Source of the DNA: a virus
Reading direction: 5' to 3' (one strand)
DNA length: 64,000 nucleotides
IMG/VR virus record: IMGVR_UViG_3300025785_001096
Span: 93,934-157,933 of that record
Of this stretch, positions 22,472-32,405 are shown in pieces (the first letter of the stretch is position 1; the number at the start of each line of letters is the position of its first letter). The translations under genes and the position numbers were made by a program. The notes below the pieces were generated by a model. It did no database searches. It was not told the origin of the DNA and worked only from the letters and a program-made list of their open reading frames with translations.

Positions 22472-22864
22472 ATGACAATGCACCTAGCACATCCTGCCCT
22501 TTCTACCACCGGCAAAAAGCGTGGCAAGCAAAAATATGCGTCAGCTGAGGCAAAAAGAAAAGCCGAAATCCTGCGCGAAGAGTGGGAAGCTCTCAAACGT
22601 CGTAACAATATTACCACAGAAAAGAAAACCCGAGCACGTGATATGCGTGGCAATCTAGCTGATACTTATTGCCTCACTGTGCCGCCCGGACGTGACTTGC
22701 CACGCATCACAAGCCGCGATACCGGCTGGGTTCCTTGCACCAAAGGCACAGACAAAGTCTACACCGGCACCAAGGTCAAAGGTATTGGCACTATGCACAA
22801 GTCCAACGCTGTACCCATTTTCTCCGACGAAGAAGCAGTTGAGATAAGTACAATGCGACGTTAA
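22472..22864 (+). CDS. Small basic phage protein, unknown
   Basis: 130 residues from ATG 22472, chosen because an in-frame upstream ATG lies before the promoter. Basic N-terminal half ([20 protein letters not shown], a helix [15 protein letters not shown]), then [15 protein letters not shown] and [19 protein letters not shown]. Conserved appearance; function unknown. First gene of a transcript that continues into infA. Confidence 0.7.
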   Translation: MTMHLAHPALSTTGKKRGKQKYASAEAKRKAEILREEWEALKRRNNITTEKKTRARDMRGNLADTYCLTVPPGRDLPRITSRDTGWVPCTKGTDKVYTGTKVKGIGTMHKSNAVPIFSDEEAVEISTMRR

Positions 22865-22875
22865 AAGGAGATGAC

Positions 22876-23094
22876 TTGGCAAAGGATGATATAATTGAAA
22901 TGACCGGAGTAGTAGACGAAGTTCTACCAAACGCTATGTTTCGCGTAATACTAGAAAATGGACACAAAATTACTGCCACAATCGGCGGTAGATTAAGACA
23001 GCATAATATACGCATATTATTAGGTGATAGTGTAAATGTAGAAATGAGCACATATGACCTAAGCCGTGGGCGAGTGGTATACCGCAACAAATAA
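22876..23094 (+). CDS. infA: Translation initiation factor IF-1
   Basis: 72 residues, exactly the bacterial IF-1 length, and colinear with it throughout: [66 protein letters not shown]. The single OB (S1-like) fold binds the ribosomal A site with IF-2/IF-3. Start codon TTG at 22876 with AAAAGGAG 6 nt upstream. Encoding IF-1 is rare in phages; huge phages have been reported with it. It could alter start selection during infection. Confidence 0.93.
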   Translation: MAKDDIIEMTGVVDEVLPNAMFRVILENGHKITATIGGRLRQHNIRILLGDSVNVEMSTYDLSRGRVVYRNK

Positions 23095-23101
23095 GTACGG
23101 T

Positions 23102-23728
23102 ATGCTAAAACATAAAAAGTTAGGGGTAATTTTTATTGACTGCTGGGACCAACATTGGAATTGGCAAAACCCAGGTGCTCCGCATAATAATTTTTATCAC
23201 AATATGATAGACACATTGTCTGAATATGATATAGACAGTTATGTATTTCATAATACTTTTTTAAGTTTAAAATATGTCACTCCCGACGTTGTAAATTATT
23301 TCAAAGAATTTGTCAACAACGAACCCAGTGATTCCAACAAACGCCAGGCTGTTATTGACCTACTGAGTGCCACCGGTACTGAACGATTGACCCCTGAATT
23401 ACACACCTTATACGAAAATAACAAAAGCATTTATATACCCACATTCAACGGATTTCAACAATGGGTACAAACATCTGGCATTGGTAGATGGATTGTGGTA
23501 GGTGCTCATTGGGGCATTTGTACCCACACAAAACCGTTGGGGTTTGAAAACTTGCTCATTTATAAAAAACAATCTCCGGGTATAAAAATTTTTAGTATTC
23601 CCAGTTGCACAGCAAAATGGACCGACGGTCCCGACAGTGGGGTTACAATTTGCAGTGATATTGACTATGCACAGGACCATTTAAAATGGCAAAAGGTCGG
23701 TGATAATTTACAAGAATTAATATTATAA
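23102..23728 (+). CDS. Phage protein of unknown function (isochorismatase-like layout)
   Basis: 208 residues from ATG 23102, 7 nt after the infA stop. LGVIFIDCWDQHWNWQNPG at the N-terminus and RWIVVGAHWGICTHTKPLG near residue 145 give an alternating beta/alpha pattern with D and C near strand ends, loosely like cysteine hydrolases of the isochorismatase fold. The catalytic triad is not clearly present, so no function is assigned. Confidence 0.65.
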   Translation: MLKHKKLGVIFIDCWDQHWNWQNPGAPHNNFYHNMIDTLSEYDIDSYVFHNTFLSLKYVTPDVVNYFKEFVNNEPSDSNKRQAVIDLLSATGTERLTPELHTLYENNKSIYIPTFNGFQQWVQTSGIGRWIVVGAHWGICTHTKPLGFENLLIYKKQSPGIKIFSIPSCTAKWTDGPDSGVTICSDIDYAQDHLKWQKVGDNLQELIL

Positions 23729-23731
23729 ATA
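23724..23731 (+). promoter_or_regulatory. T4-late-type promoter TATAAATA, leaderless
   Basis: Perfect TATAAATA followed by 5 nt and ATG 23737 of the superoxide dismutase gene. No RBS. Confidence 0.7.
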
Positions 23732-23736
23732 GTATT

Positions 23737-24282
23737 ATGAACGATATTAGACAAACCTTAGATCTACTAGAAGCAAAAGAAAAAGGCAAACTAGAGCAAA
23801 TCAAACTGCCCTACAGTCGTACTGCTTTGGCTCCTGTTATGAGTTCAGCTGAAATAGACTTGCACTATGGTAAACTATACAAAGGCTATGTGGATCGTTA
23901 CAACAAGGGTGAAGGTGACGCCAAGTTTAACGAAGCCGGGGCATACTTACACAGTATATTTTTTAGCCAATTCAAACATCCGGGTAGCCAAAAACCACAC
24001 GGACGTATTGCCGACATCATCAATTATCATCACACAAACTTTGTAGATTTCAAAAAGTCCTTTATCGAAGAAGCAATGAAAGTACAAGGGTCGGGTTGGA
24101 TTTATCTCAGCAAGAGCGGTCAGATCAAAACCATTCGCAATCACGCTGTACGTTCAGATATAGCACTATTGATTGATATGTGGGAACACGCTTATCAAAA
24201 CGATTACGGTTCAAACAAGAAAAAATATTTAGAAAACATTTGGCGTATCATTGACTGGAGCGCCGTTAACAGAAGATTATGA
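23737..24282 (+). CDS. sodB: Fe/Mn superoxide dismutase with leader peptide
   Basis: 181 residues. Metal ligands H43 (DLHYGK), H72 (AYLHSIFF), D147 and H151 (DMWEHAY) are all kept, as are GSGWIYLS and the C-terminal [11 protein letters not shown]. The ~20-residue N-terminal extension [18 protein letters not shown] is not part of the SOD domain and resembles the cleavable capsid-targeting leaders of T4 internal proteins (cut after LxE). Converts superoxide to peroxide, which AhpC could remove. Late promoter; coupled to erpA. Confidence 0.88.
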   Translation: MNDIRQTLDLLEAKEKGKLEQIKLPYSRTALAPVMSSAEIDLHYGKLYKGYVDRYNKGEGDAKFNEAGAYLHSIFFSQFKHPGSQKPHGRIADIINYHHTNFVDFKKSFIEEAMKVQGSGWIYLSKSGQIKTIRNHAVRSDIALLIDMWEHAYQNDYGSNKKKYLENIWRIIDWSAVNRRL

Positions 24283-24605
24283 TAACAATTACAGATTCAG
24301 CCGTAGCAAAATTACGAGACATACTGGCAGAAGAATCCAATCCTGATCTTAAACTTCGTGTTTTTGTTCAAGGTGGCGGTTGTTCGGGTATGCAGTACGG
24401 ATTTACCTTGGACGAAACAGTCAACGAAGATGACTTTGATCTTGACATTGACAATATACACGTACTGGTAGATTCGATGAGCGGTAGCTATCTACAAGGT
24501 GCCGAGATTGACTACCGAGAAGACCAATACGGCTCACAATTCAGCATCAAAAACCCCAACGCAGTCACCACCTGCGGTTGCGGATCTAGTTTTAGTCCGG
24601 GATAA
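24279..24605 (+). CDS. erpA: A-type iron-sulfur carrier (ErpA/IscA)
   Basis: 108 residues, full HesB/IscA fold. Three conserved cysteines: C35 ([10 protein letters not shown]) and C99/C101 (TTCGCGSSF). Carries Fe-S clusters to apo-enzymes. ATGA overlap with the SOD gene, so the two are made together; this fits protection of Fe-S enzymes under oxidative stress. ErpA and IscA are not separable by eye. Confidence 0.92.
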   Translation: MITITDSAVAKLRDILAEESNPDLKLRVFVQGGGCSGMQYGFTLDETVNEDDFDLDIDNIHVLVDSMSGSYLQGAEIDYREDQYGSQFSIKNPNAVTTCGCGSSFSPG

Positions 24606-24649
24606 TATACCCACATAATTCCTGTGCAAACCTGGCTTTAGCCAATTCC

Positions 24650-24657
24650 GATAAATA
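24650..24657 (+). promoter_or_regulatory. T4-late-type promoter GATAAATA
   Basis: GATAAATA 24 nt before ATG 24682 of the large fibre gene. Confidence 0.6.
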
Positions 24658-24681
24658 ACAGTATTACTCGGGATTATAGTT

Positions 24682-27600
24682 ATGGCATTATGGACAGGGG
24701 CAATTCAAAAAGTTAATGAAGGTTTTGCGGCCAACGACGGCTCTGGCGATACCATTCGTGCGGCGTTTATTAAAACCGACACCAGCTTTGCAGCAATCAA
24801 TAGCTTTTTAAGCGCAACAACACAGGATTTTCTCAATGCCAATGTTAGTGGTCTATTGCAGTCCAACATTGGATCTTTTGTAAACGTAAACACTATCAAC
24901 TTTGTTGCAACCACGGCCAACATCGCACACATCAATGGTTTGTTGGGATTGACAGTGGGTGGAGATGTTACAGTTACCGGTAACGTAACAGCTACCAATA
25001 CTGTTTCAGCCACAACACTGACTGCCAACACACTACAAGCTGCCACACTTGGCTCCAACATTGGCCTAAACAATTACAGCATTGTCGGCAACGGAAATGT
25101 TGCAATCACCGGCACAGTAGGTGCTACCAATGTTGTCAGCACCAATGCCACAGTAAACGGCACAGCCACAGTACAAAATTTAACAGTACAAGGCAACTTG
25201 GTAGCCAACGCTGGTTTGGTTGTTACTTCTTCTATTGTGCCAAGCGGAAACTTACAATACGACCTAGGCAGCCCTACAAACTTTTTCCGTAATGTTTATT
25301 CTGCAGGCCTGGTAGAAGTCAACACAGTTGTATTAAACAACAACAATAACATATTGAGATTGCACTCAAATATACCGGTTGGTGACGTCAAAGACGTTGG
25401 TATTTTGGGCGAGTTTAACAAAAACAGTACCAACAGTTTTGCTTATTTTGGTTACCAATATTCAACTGACAATTTTGTTTACAAGATTACCCCAACCGAC
25501 GCCACTGTGGGTTCGGGCATAGTCAGCGACGGAGTATACGGTAACGCACAATTTGGCAGTTTGTTTCTAAGCAACAACACAGCCGGTGGCAATACTTTGG
25601 TTGTCAACAGCGGTGCCGCGATTGCTGGCAATGCCTACAGCGCAAACTTTGTTGGCAATTTGGTTGGTAACTTGACCAGCGGTGCAGCCACTGTTGGCGC
25701 ACTCACTGTCAACACAGTCACAGCCGGCAACGTAACTGCCAACTATCATCTTGGCAACATTGTTTCATCTGTTGCCAACATTACTAATATAAATGCCAAT
25801 ACTGTCAATGCAACTGGTAACATTTCGTCCAGTTACTATCTTGGCAATATTGTTTCATCTGTTGCCACTGTTGCAAACCTAACAGTTGGCTCAGTGGTTG
25901 GCAATTTGGCTGTCAACGGAATCATTTCCAGCACTGGCGACGCAACTGTCACCGGCAATGTGGTTGCTGGCAATCGTTTGGTTGGTAATATTACCAGTAC
26001 CGCTGCCAACGTTTCAACATTGACAGTTGGTAGTGTCAGTGGCAATTTGTCAGTAACTGGCAACGTGACCAGTGGTGGTTTCCAAGTATTGACCATTAAC
26101 AATTTTTCACAGTATCTGCCAGCTTTGAACAATGCTACCAACGTTGTTGGCGACAGTTACTTTACCGGTAATATGACGGTCAGCGGCATTGCTGGATTTA
26201 AAACAGCCAGCAACATTTATGCTGGCTACGGATCCGGTGCTCCATTTGGATTCTACGGTAACCTATACGGACTGGTTACCAATCCAGTACAGACTGGTAT
26301 TACCACAGTTGGTACTCTTGGTAATTTGTCAATCACTGGCACAACTACCACTGGCACATTGAATGTCAACACTCTTAATGTACAAACTGGTGCAACTATA
26401 AGCGGCGCATTGTCGGCAGGTACTACTACAGTTGCTGGTTTAAGTGCTAGTTCATTGACTGTCTCGGGCAACACCACCGTAAATAATCTTGCTGTTACCG
26501 GAACAATCAGTACCGGAACCACTATTAGTGCCAGTGCAACCAGCAATTCCTTAACCAGTGGCAATATTACAGTAACTGGCAACGTAACCAGTAACAATGC
26601 CAGTGTTACCAATACCATAAGCACCAACAACATTGCAGTCACCAGCAACGTAACTGCTGGTAACGTGGTGGCCACAGCAATTTATTCTAATGGATATCGA
26701 TTTGCTAACGGTGCGGCGTTTGTATCTACTACACTGGCCAATACCGCAGAGATTACAGCCAACATAGCCAGTGGTGCCAATGCTGGATTCAATTTGGTTG
26801 CTTCGGGTGTCTCGGCAGGCACATATGGTTCATCTACCACAGTACCTGTGATTGCCGTTGATGCCAAAGGGCGCATTACTTCCGCAACCACTGCCAGCAT
26901 TGCTGGCTCATTGACCTTTACTGGTGATGCAACTGGTTCAGGCAATGTGGGCGGTTCAACAGCGTTGACCTTGGCTGCCTCAGGTGTCACAGCAGGCACA
27001 TATGGTTCGGCTACCAGTATTCCAACCATTGCAGTTGACGCCAAAGGCCGTATTACTAGCGTAACTACCAATACTGTCAGCAGTACGTTGAACATTGCTG
27101 GCACTACAGGAACTGGCTCAGTTGGTTTATTAACCGGTACCTTGACAGTAACTGGCGCCACCGGCGTGTCGGTAGCGGCCTCGGGCAGCACTCTTACTGT
27201 TAGTCCACCACAGGACTTACGTGCAACTGCTACACCAACATTTAATGGCCTGGTTACCACAAGTCATACTAGCACCAGTTTAACCGCTACCAACATCAAC
27301 ATTGTTACCAGCATTGTTCCAACTGTCAATAACACAGTTAATATTGGCGGCAGTGGCAGTAACTTTGCCACAGTATATGCACAAACATTCAGTGGTACAG
27401 CAACCACAGCCAACTATGCTGACTTGGCAGAAATTTATGCAGCCGATGCCGAGTATGCACCGGGTACTGTTGTGATATTTGGTGGCGATAAAGAAATCAC
27501 AACCACTACACAATTCGCTGACGTTGCAGTGGCTGGTGCAATATCCACCGATCCTGCTTACCTGATGAATAATGCAGCGGAAGGTTTACCTGTTGCCTTG

Positions 27601-27789
27601 CGTGGACGTGTTCCTGTGCAAGTGGTTGGACCAGTACGCAAAGGCGACCTGTTGGTAACAGCCGGTGCCACGCCAGGTTACGCTGTCAGCGTGGGTCGTA
27701 GCACAGACTATCCGTTGGCAGTATTTGCCAAGGCATTGGAAACCAATCCGGCTGAAGGCGCAAAAACGATTGAAGCGGTAATTATATAA
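24682..27789 (+). CDS. Long repetitive tail-fibre protein
   Basis: 1035 residues. N-terminal attachment-like segment (WTGAIQKVNEGFAANDGSGD, FIKTDTSFAAINSF), then ~750 residues of Thr/Asn/Val/Gly-rich repeats of the form TVTGNVTA..NTVNATGNI and YLGNIVSSV, typical of beta-helical fibres. Two GTYGS-x-T-x-x-P-x-IAVDAKGRITS units (~715-800) are known from phage fibres. The C-terminal ~130 residues (YADLAEIYAADAEYAPGTVV...VQVVGPVRKGDLLV) form a conserved terminal domain. Likely trimeric receptor-binding structure. Long minus-strand frames here are shadows. Confidence 0.88.
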   Translation: MALWTGAIQKVNEGFAANDGSGDTIRAAFIKTDTSFAAINSFLSATTQDFLNANVSGLLQSNIGSFVNVNTINFVATTANIAHINGLLGLTVGGDVTVTGNVTATNTVSATTLTANTLQAATLGSNIGLNNYSIVGNGNVAITGTVGATNVVSTNATVNGTATVQNLTVQGNLVANAGLVVTSSIVPSGNLQYDLGSPTNFFRNVYSAGLVEVNTVVLNNNNNILRLHSNIPVGDVKDVGILGEFNKNSTNSFAYFGYQYSTDNFVYKITPTDATVGSGIVSDGVYGNAQFGSLFLSNNTAGGNTLVVNSGAAIAGNAYSANFVGNLVGNLTSGAATVGALTVNTVTAGNVTANYHLGNIVSSVANITNINANTVNATGNISSSYYLGNIVSSVATVANLTVGSVVGNLAVNGIISSTGDATVTGNVVAGNRLVGNITSTAANVSTLTVGSVSGNLSVTGNVTSGGFQVLTINNFSQYLPALNNATNVVGDSYFTGNMTVSGIAGFKTASNIYAGYGSGAPFGFYGNLYGLVTNPVQTGITTVGTLGNLSITGTTTTGTLNVNTLNVQTGATISGALSAGTTTVAGLSASSLTVSGNTTVNNLAVTGTISTGTTISASATSNSLTSGNITVTGNVTSNNASVTNTISTNNIAVTSNVTAGNVVATAIYSNGYRFANGAAFVSTTLANTAEITANIASGANAGFNLVASGVSAGTYGSSTTVPVIAVDAKGRITSATTASIAGSLTFTGDATGSGNVGGSTALTLAASGVTAGTYGSATSIPTIAVDAKGRITSVTTNTVSSTLNIAGTTGTGSVGLLTGTLTVTGATGVSVAASGSTLTVSPPQDLRATATPTFNGLVTTSHTSTSLTATNINIVTSIVPTVNNTVNIGGSGSNFATVYAQTFSGTATTANYADLAEIYAADAEYAPGTVVIFGGDKEITTTTQFADVAVAGAISTDPAYLMNNAAEGLPVALRGRVPVQVVGPVRKGDLLVTAGATPGYAVSVGRSTDYPLAVFAKALETNPAEGAKTIEAVII

Positions 27790-27790
27790 T

Positions 27791-30700
27791 ATGGCACTAA
27801 CTTGGGTAACACCACCGGGGTCTCTTGCTAATTTTTTAATTGGCTATCCATCTGAAATTCACGTGCTAGCCACTGATGCATTAAACCCAGGCACATCATT
27901 GACTTATACCGTAATATCAGGTACATTGCCACCTGGTATGACAATGGATGCGACCGGATATATTTCTGGAACCCCTGAATACAGTACTGCATCAAACAAT
28001 TTGTTTACAAAACTGCCGTACGCATTTGTTGTTAGAGCCAGCGATGGTGCAGGCAATATACTTGATGGTGGTTTTACTATCATTATTTCCAACACGTTCA
28101 ACAATAATTTTTACTGGGTAACACCGGCAGGTTCGTTGGGTACCATTCCCAACGGAGAATTTTATTCATTGCCTTTGCAGGCCATTGACGTACATAATCG
28201 CACAGTGACTTACAGTTTTATTTCAGGTGAATTACCTCCTGGAATGCAAGTGGTGGCCACAGGGTCATTACAGGGCGTTCCAACCTTGACCAGTGCTACA
28301 CAAGTTAACGACAGTCAAAACTTTCGTTTTACCATACGTGCAACCAATGCCAATGGCAACATTAGCGATCAAGCATTTGATATCACTGTCACCAATGTGT
28401 TTGGTCCAGTTATTGAGCCGGCCACTTCTTTCTTGGGCAGTTTCTTCGACGGCAGTTATTATAAACAACAGTTGTCGGTCAATGAATTAAACACCAATGT
28501 AAACATCAACTGGAGTCTGGTACAAGGCGAATTGCCAGTGGGTTTAACATTGGATTCCAACGGGTTGATCAGCGGCTACATACATCCTGTACAAATAATT
28601 GGATCGTATGGGCCAGCAAATTATGACAGTTATGTGGTTGATCCAGCTAGCAATACCATCACACAACGAGCACTATACGACGGCGGACCTTACGAATTCA
28701 ATCAGGTCAATCAAAACTTAGCATACAATTTTACCATTCAAGCATTTGATGGTGCCAACTATGACATACAGTCATACACTATCAACATCATCAGTCGCGG
28801 CGGATTTACCGCTGACAGTACTGTTACTGTGGACAACGATCTTATCAGTATTGACTCTACCAACATTTATGCTCCAGTGTTGCTAAACACCAGTAAAAAT
28901 TTACCTGTGGCTCGTCAAGACAGTTACTACGCATTTAAATTTGATGGTATTGATTTCCAAGACGACACCCTAACTTATAATATTGCCAATGTGACAGGAA
29001 CCTATGATTCATATGTGACTGGCATTGATGAAGGATTTGACTACGCACCATTTGACAGTTTTACTGGTGGTGCTGGTACATCAAACTTGCCTGGAGTTAT
29101 ATTGGATGCACAGTCTGGTTGGTTATATGGCAAGGTTAGCCCACAGAACACCAGTATACAAACATACACATTTGGTGTATATGTAAGCAAAGTAAGAAAC
29201 ACTGTGGTGTGGACCAGCCCCACTGTGTTTTTTAATTTTTCAGTCCTAGGCGACGTAAACAATGTGGTCAAATGGATTACGCCCAGTGACCTAGGAACCA
29301 TCAACAACGGCGCAACCAGCGAATTGTATTTGGAAGCCAAGAGTGTGTTGAACAAGCCGTTGATGTATCGATTGTACGATGGCGCCGGTGTTTCTTGTCA
29401 TTTGCCACAGGGTTTAAAATTGTTACCTTCGGGAGAAATCAGTGGACGAGTCAGCTTTGAATTGTTTACTGTGGACAATTACCAAACCACATTTGACAAA
29501 AATTCAATGTCGTTTGATCGCAAGTACGAGTTTACAGTGATTGCCGAAACCGACGACGGTACTGCCGAATCTATACAACAATTCAGTCTCACTGTAAGCG
29601 AAGTAGACAAAAAGCCTTACGAGAATTTATATCTCAAAGCAATGCCAGCTTTGGATCAAAGAAAAATTTATACCAGTGTAATTTCAGATCCTGAAATTTT
29701 TAATCCTGCGTTGATCTATAGACCAACTGATCCATACTATGGTGTTAAGACCGATATTGAAATGTTGTTTATGTCAGGATTGAATCCGTCATCGTTGAAT
29801 CAATACGAAACAGCAATGATCAGAAACCATTATACCAAACGTTACAATTTTGGCGATATAAAAACTGCTGTGGTGTTGGACGACAATTTTAAAGTCAAAT
29901 ATGAGGTGGTTTATATAGACCTAATTGACCCTGAAGAAGATGCCAACGGAAATGGTCCACCATTGGAGATTGATCAAAATGGCCTGACCATTTATCCAAA
30001 TACCAGTGCTGATATGGTTCAGCGGATTGCCAGCGGCTTGGGTTACAATGATCAAAGCACACTACCAACTTGGATGACCAGCAATCAACCCGATCCTACA
30101 AACGCCAGCAAGTTTAAAACACCACTGGGATATACCAAAGCTGTGGTAATGGCCTACACCAAACCAGGTGCAAGTAGTTTGATAGCTTATAGATTACGAA
30201 ACACAGGAATCAATTTTAATCGAATAGAATTTGCTGTGAATCGCTATCAACTTGACAACTATTACAGCACATACTATGACATCAACAGTGGCAACTATGT
30301 ACGTATGCCTCAAACTACCTTTGACAATCAAGCAGTCAACAACATTGGTCAAATTATAGCAACGGTAGACTACGGAGTTACTGTACCTTTCAGTGAAATC
30401 AATGGAAGACCTGTGGATTATATCAATGCCAACGGCGGCATTGATGGATCAACCGCCTATCGCAATGGTGAACGATTGATTTTTGTCAAACAAGAGAATT
30501 TTAGACAAAACTTGCCGTATTCGGGTTGGGTAGACTATACTGGAGTTTATCTGGGCGATGATGTCACCACATCAGCCGTTGAAGGATACGATGACACTCC
30601 TTACGATCCTTATCACGTTGTACCAGGCTATTTAGAAAAGAATCAAAATATTGCCAGTGCCACTGTAATTGCTACACAGTCAAACGCTGCGGCCAATAAT

Positions 30701-31231
30701 CTCACTGTGGACAGCACCGAAGGATTAGTTGTAGGTACTGGTATTGTGTTCACCGGCGTTATGTTTGGCGGATTGGTCAACGGTACCACTTATTACATTG
30801 CCAGTGTTGTAGATCATACTCACATTACCTTAAGCACGACCGGCGACTTGAAAAATATTGTTGCGTTTCCTAATGCTGCTGGACAAATGATTGGTAAAAA
30901 TTATGTTAACCAACGCGGCGGTGTATGGCAAATCAACATCATTGACGGAATAGTAAATTTACAATTTGTACAGGAAATTGATGTAAATCAAAGAATACGT
31001 ATTACCAAAGGCAGTACATATTCTGGGTCAATTGTGTATTACAGTCTTGATTTGAGTCCAGGACAAAGTGCTCCATTTTACACCATATACAATGTTAAAC
31101 CAACGTCTACATCTACCAGAACCACATTCAACGGAGATACTACCAGATTCTTCAACTATAGAGATCAGTATTACAAGCCTGGTTCCCAGGATAAATATGT
31201 TGAATTCCCACAAATCGGAGTATTTAACTAA
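27791..31231 (+). CDS. Large tail/baseplate protein with Ig-like (He_PIG) repeats
   Basis: 1146 residues. At least three to five N-terminal modules carry the putative-Ig pattern (LTYTVISGTLPPGMTMDATG-Y-ISGTP; VTYSFISGELPPGMQV; INWSLVQGELPVGL), residues ~1-560. The C-terminal half (DPEIFNPALIYRPTDPYYGV, YETAMIRNHYTKRYNFGDI) is a different conserved-looking structural domain. Begins 2 nt after the fibre gene; probably an adhesin-like tail component. Confidence 0.82.
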   Translation: MALTWVTPPGSLANFLIGYPSEIHVLATDALNPGTSLTYTVISGTLPPGMTMDATGYISGTPEYSTASNNLFTKLPYAFVVRASDGAGNILDGGFTIIISNTFNNNFYWVTPAGSLGTIPNGEFYSLPLQAIDVHNRTVTYSFISGELPPGMQVVATGSLQGVPTLTSATQVNDSQNFRFTIRATNANGNISDQAFDITVTNVFGPVIEPATSFLGSFFDGSYYKQQLSVNELNTNVNINWSLVQGELPVGLTLDSNGLISGYIHPVQIIGSYGPANYDSYVVDPASNTITQRALYDGGPYEFNQVNQNLAYNFTIQAFDGANYDIQSYTINIISRGGFTADSTVTVDNDLISIDSTNIYAPVLLNTSKNLPVARQDSYYAFKFDGIDFQDDTLTYNIANVTGTYDSYVTGIDEGFDYAPFDSFTGGAGTSNLPGVILDAQSGWLYGKVSPQNTSIQTYTFGVYVSKVRNTVVWTSPTVFFNFSVLGDVNNVVKWITPSDLGTINNGATSELYLEAKSVLNKPLMYRLYDGAGVSCHLPQGLKLLPSGEISGRVSFELFTVDNYQTTFDKNSMSFDRKYEFTVIAETDDGTAESIQQFSLTVSEVDKKPYENLYLKAMPALDQRKIYTSVISDPEIFNPALIYRPTDPYYGVKTDIEMLFMSGLNPSSLNQYETAMIRNHYTKRYNFGDIKTAVVLDDNFKVKYEVVYIDLIDPEEDANGNGPPLEIDQNGLTIYPNTSADMVQRIASGLGYNDQSTLPTWMTSNQPDPTNASKFKTPLGYTKAVVMAYTKPGASSLIAYRLRNTGINFNRIEFAVNRYQLDNYYSTYYDINSGNYVRMPQTTFDNQAVNNIGQIIATVDYGVTVPFSEINGRPVDYINANGGIDGSTAYRNGERLIFVKQENFRQNLPYSGWVDYTGVYLGDDVTTSAVEGYDDTPYDPYHVVPGYLEKNQNIASATVIATQSNAAANNLTVDSTEGLVVGTGIVFTGVMFGGLVNGTTYYIASVVDHTHITLSTTGDLKNIVAFPNAAGQMIGKNYVNQRGGVWQINIIDGIVNLQFVQEIDVNQRIRITKGSTYSGSIVYYSLDLSPGQSAPFYTIYNVKPTSTSTRTTFNGDTTRFFNYRDQYYKPGSQDKYVEFPQIGVFN

Positions 31232-31539
31232 TGGCATCACAGATTAATCCAACCAACATAGACATTACCTACCCAATTGCAGGGCAGGACAATGACACAC
31301 AAGGATTTCGTACTAATTTTACGAATATTAAAAATAATTTTGCTACCGCTGCTTCTGAGATTAGCCAACTACAGGCCAATTCTTCTGTTTCGGTCACTAC
31401 TACACATATTCCATCCAGCAACAGCGCCGTTGGTGTACCGGGTACAATAGCATACAGCACATCGTATTTGTATGTTTGTATAGCCACAGATACTTGGTTA
31501 CGTGCTAACCTGGCAACTTGGAGTGGGCCCGGCGTCTAA
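31231..31539 (+). CDS. Short tail protein, paralogue of the next gene
   Basis: 102 residues. Shares an N-terminus with the next protein (INPTNIDITYPIAGQDN, GFRTNFTNIKNNFA, SEISQLQ) and a C-terminus (HIPSSNSAVGVPGTIAY, LYVCIATDTWLRANL) but lacks the ~150-residue middle. TAATG overlap with the upstream gene. Probably a fibre-connector or tip protein. Confidence 0.75.
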   Translation: MASQINPTNIDITYPIAGQDNDTQGFRTNFTNIKNNFATAASEISQLQANSSVSVTTTHIPSSNSAVGVPGTIAYSTSYLYVCIATDTWLRANLATWSGPGV

Positions 31540-31556
31540 CACATAGGATAATCTAA

Positions 31557-32351
31557 ATGTCATCAAATATCAATCCATACAACATTGACGGTACTTTTCC
31601 AGTAGCAGGACAGGACAACTCCAGTCAAGGTTTTCGTGACAACTTTACCAACATCAAAAATAACTTTGCCTTTGCACAGAGCGAAATTAACGATTTACAG
31701 TCTAAGGCTATTTTAACTTCTGCACTGAGTGGACAAACCATCAGCAACGATATGGCTGGTACACAAATTGTGCGCCCACAACTACGTGCTTGGACCGAAG
31801 CCTATTTGGATTTGGGTTTAATCAGCACCGGTGTTGCATCGTTGGATTTTACACAGGCTTCGGTATACAAATTTGAAACTGGTGGTCCAGTGGTCATTTC
31901 TTTTCCAACTGGTACTTGGCCTGCGGTAACCGGTCAAGGTGCCTTGGGTTATGGATCTTTGCGACTATGGGTTACAGTAACTGACACAGCTCACACTATC
32001 ACATTGCCGGCCAGCGTTACCATTGGTGCCAACGATCTTGTTGGGTACAATGCCGCAACACACACTATCAGTTTTTCTGCAACCGGCACTTATGTTTACG
32101 ATTTCAGCAGTACCGACAATGCCACCAATTTCCTAATTGATGATCCTGTTCGCGGACGTCGTGCTGTACGTGACAATTTAACTATAAGTGGTAATTTGAC
32201 AGTGGGCAGAAATACTGTGATATCTAACAGTTACATACCAACCAGTTCAAATAGTGCTGGCACCACAGGACAAATCAGTTACGACAGTAGCCACGTTTAT
32301 ATTTGCGTTGGTACAAACAACTGGTTACGAGCCAATCTCACTGCATTCTAA
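31557..32351 (+). CDS. Tail protein, long paralogue
   Basis: 264 residues with the same N- and C-terminal segments as the upstream gene and a central beta-rich domain (VVISFPTGTWPAVTGQGALG, LWVTVTDTAHTITLPASVT) that looks like a compact carbohydrate- or receptor-facing module. RBS AGGATAA-like. Likely structural. Confidence 0.75.
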   Translation: MSSNINPYNIDGTFPVAGQDNSSQGFRDNFTNIKNNFAFAQSEINDLQSKAILTSALSGQTISNDMAGTQIVRPQLRAWTEAYLDLGLISTGVASLDFTQASVYKFETGGPVVISFPTGTWPAVTGQGALGYGSLRLWVTVTDTAHTITLPASVTIGANDLVGYNAATHTISFSATGTYVYDFSSTDNATNFLIDDPVRGRRAVRDNLTISGNLTVGRNTVISNSYIPTSSNSAGTTGQISYDSSHVYICVGTNNWLRANLTAF

Positions 32352-32358
32352 AAATCAT

Positions 32359-32387
32359 TTGACTTTGTCCAAAAGTTCACGTATACT
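32359..32387 (+). promoter_or_regulatory. Sigma70-like promoter
   Basis: TTGACT, 17 nt, TATACT (32382-32387), before a small gene at 32406 with RBS AAGGAAA. Confidence 0.7.
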
Positions 32388-32405
32388 TGAACAAAGGAAA
32401 CTGTT

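Noticed and set aside
24705-27513. Several long minus-strand reading frames opposite the fibre gene (for example 26253-26675 and 26682-27260)
   Set aside because: They mirror the Thr/Val/Asn repeats of the plus-strand fibre, lack RBSs and promoters, and show low-complexity protein sequence.
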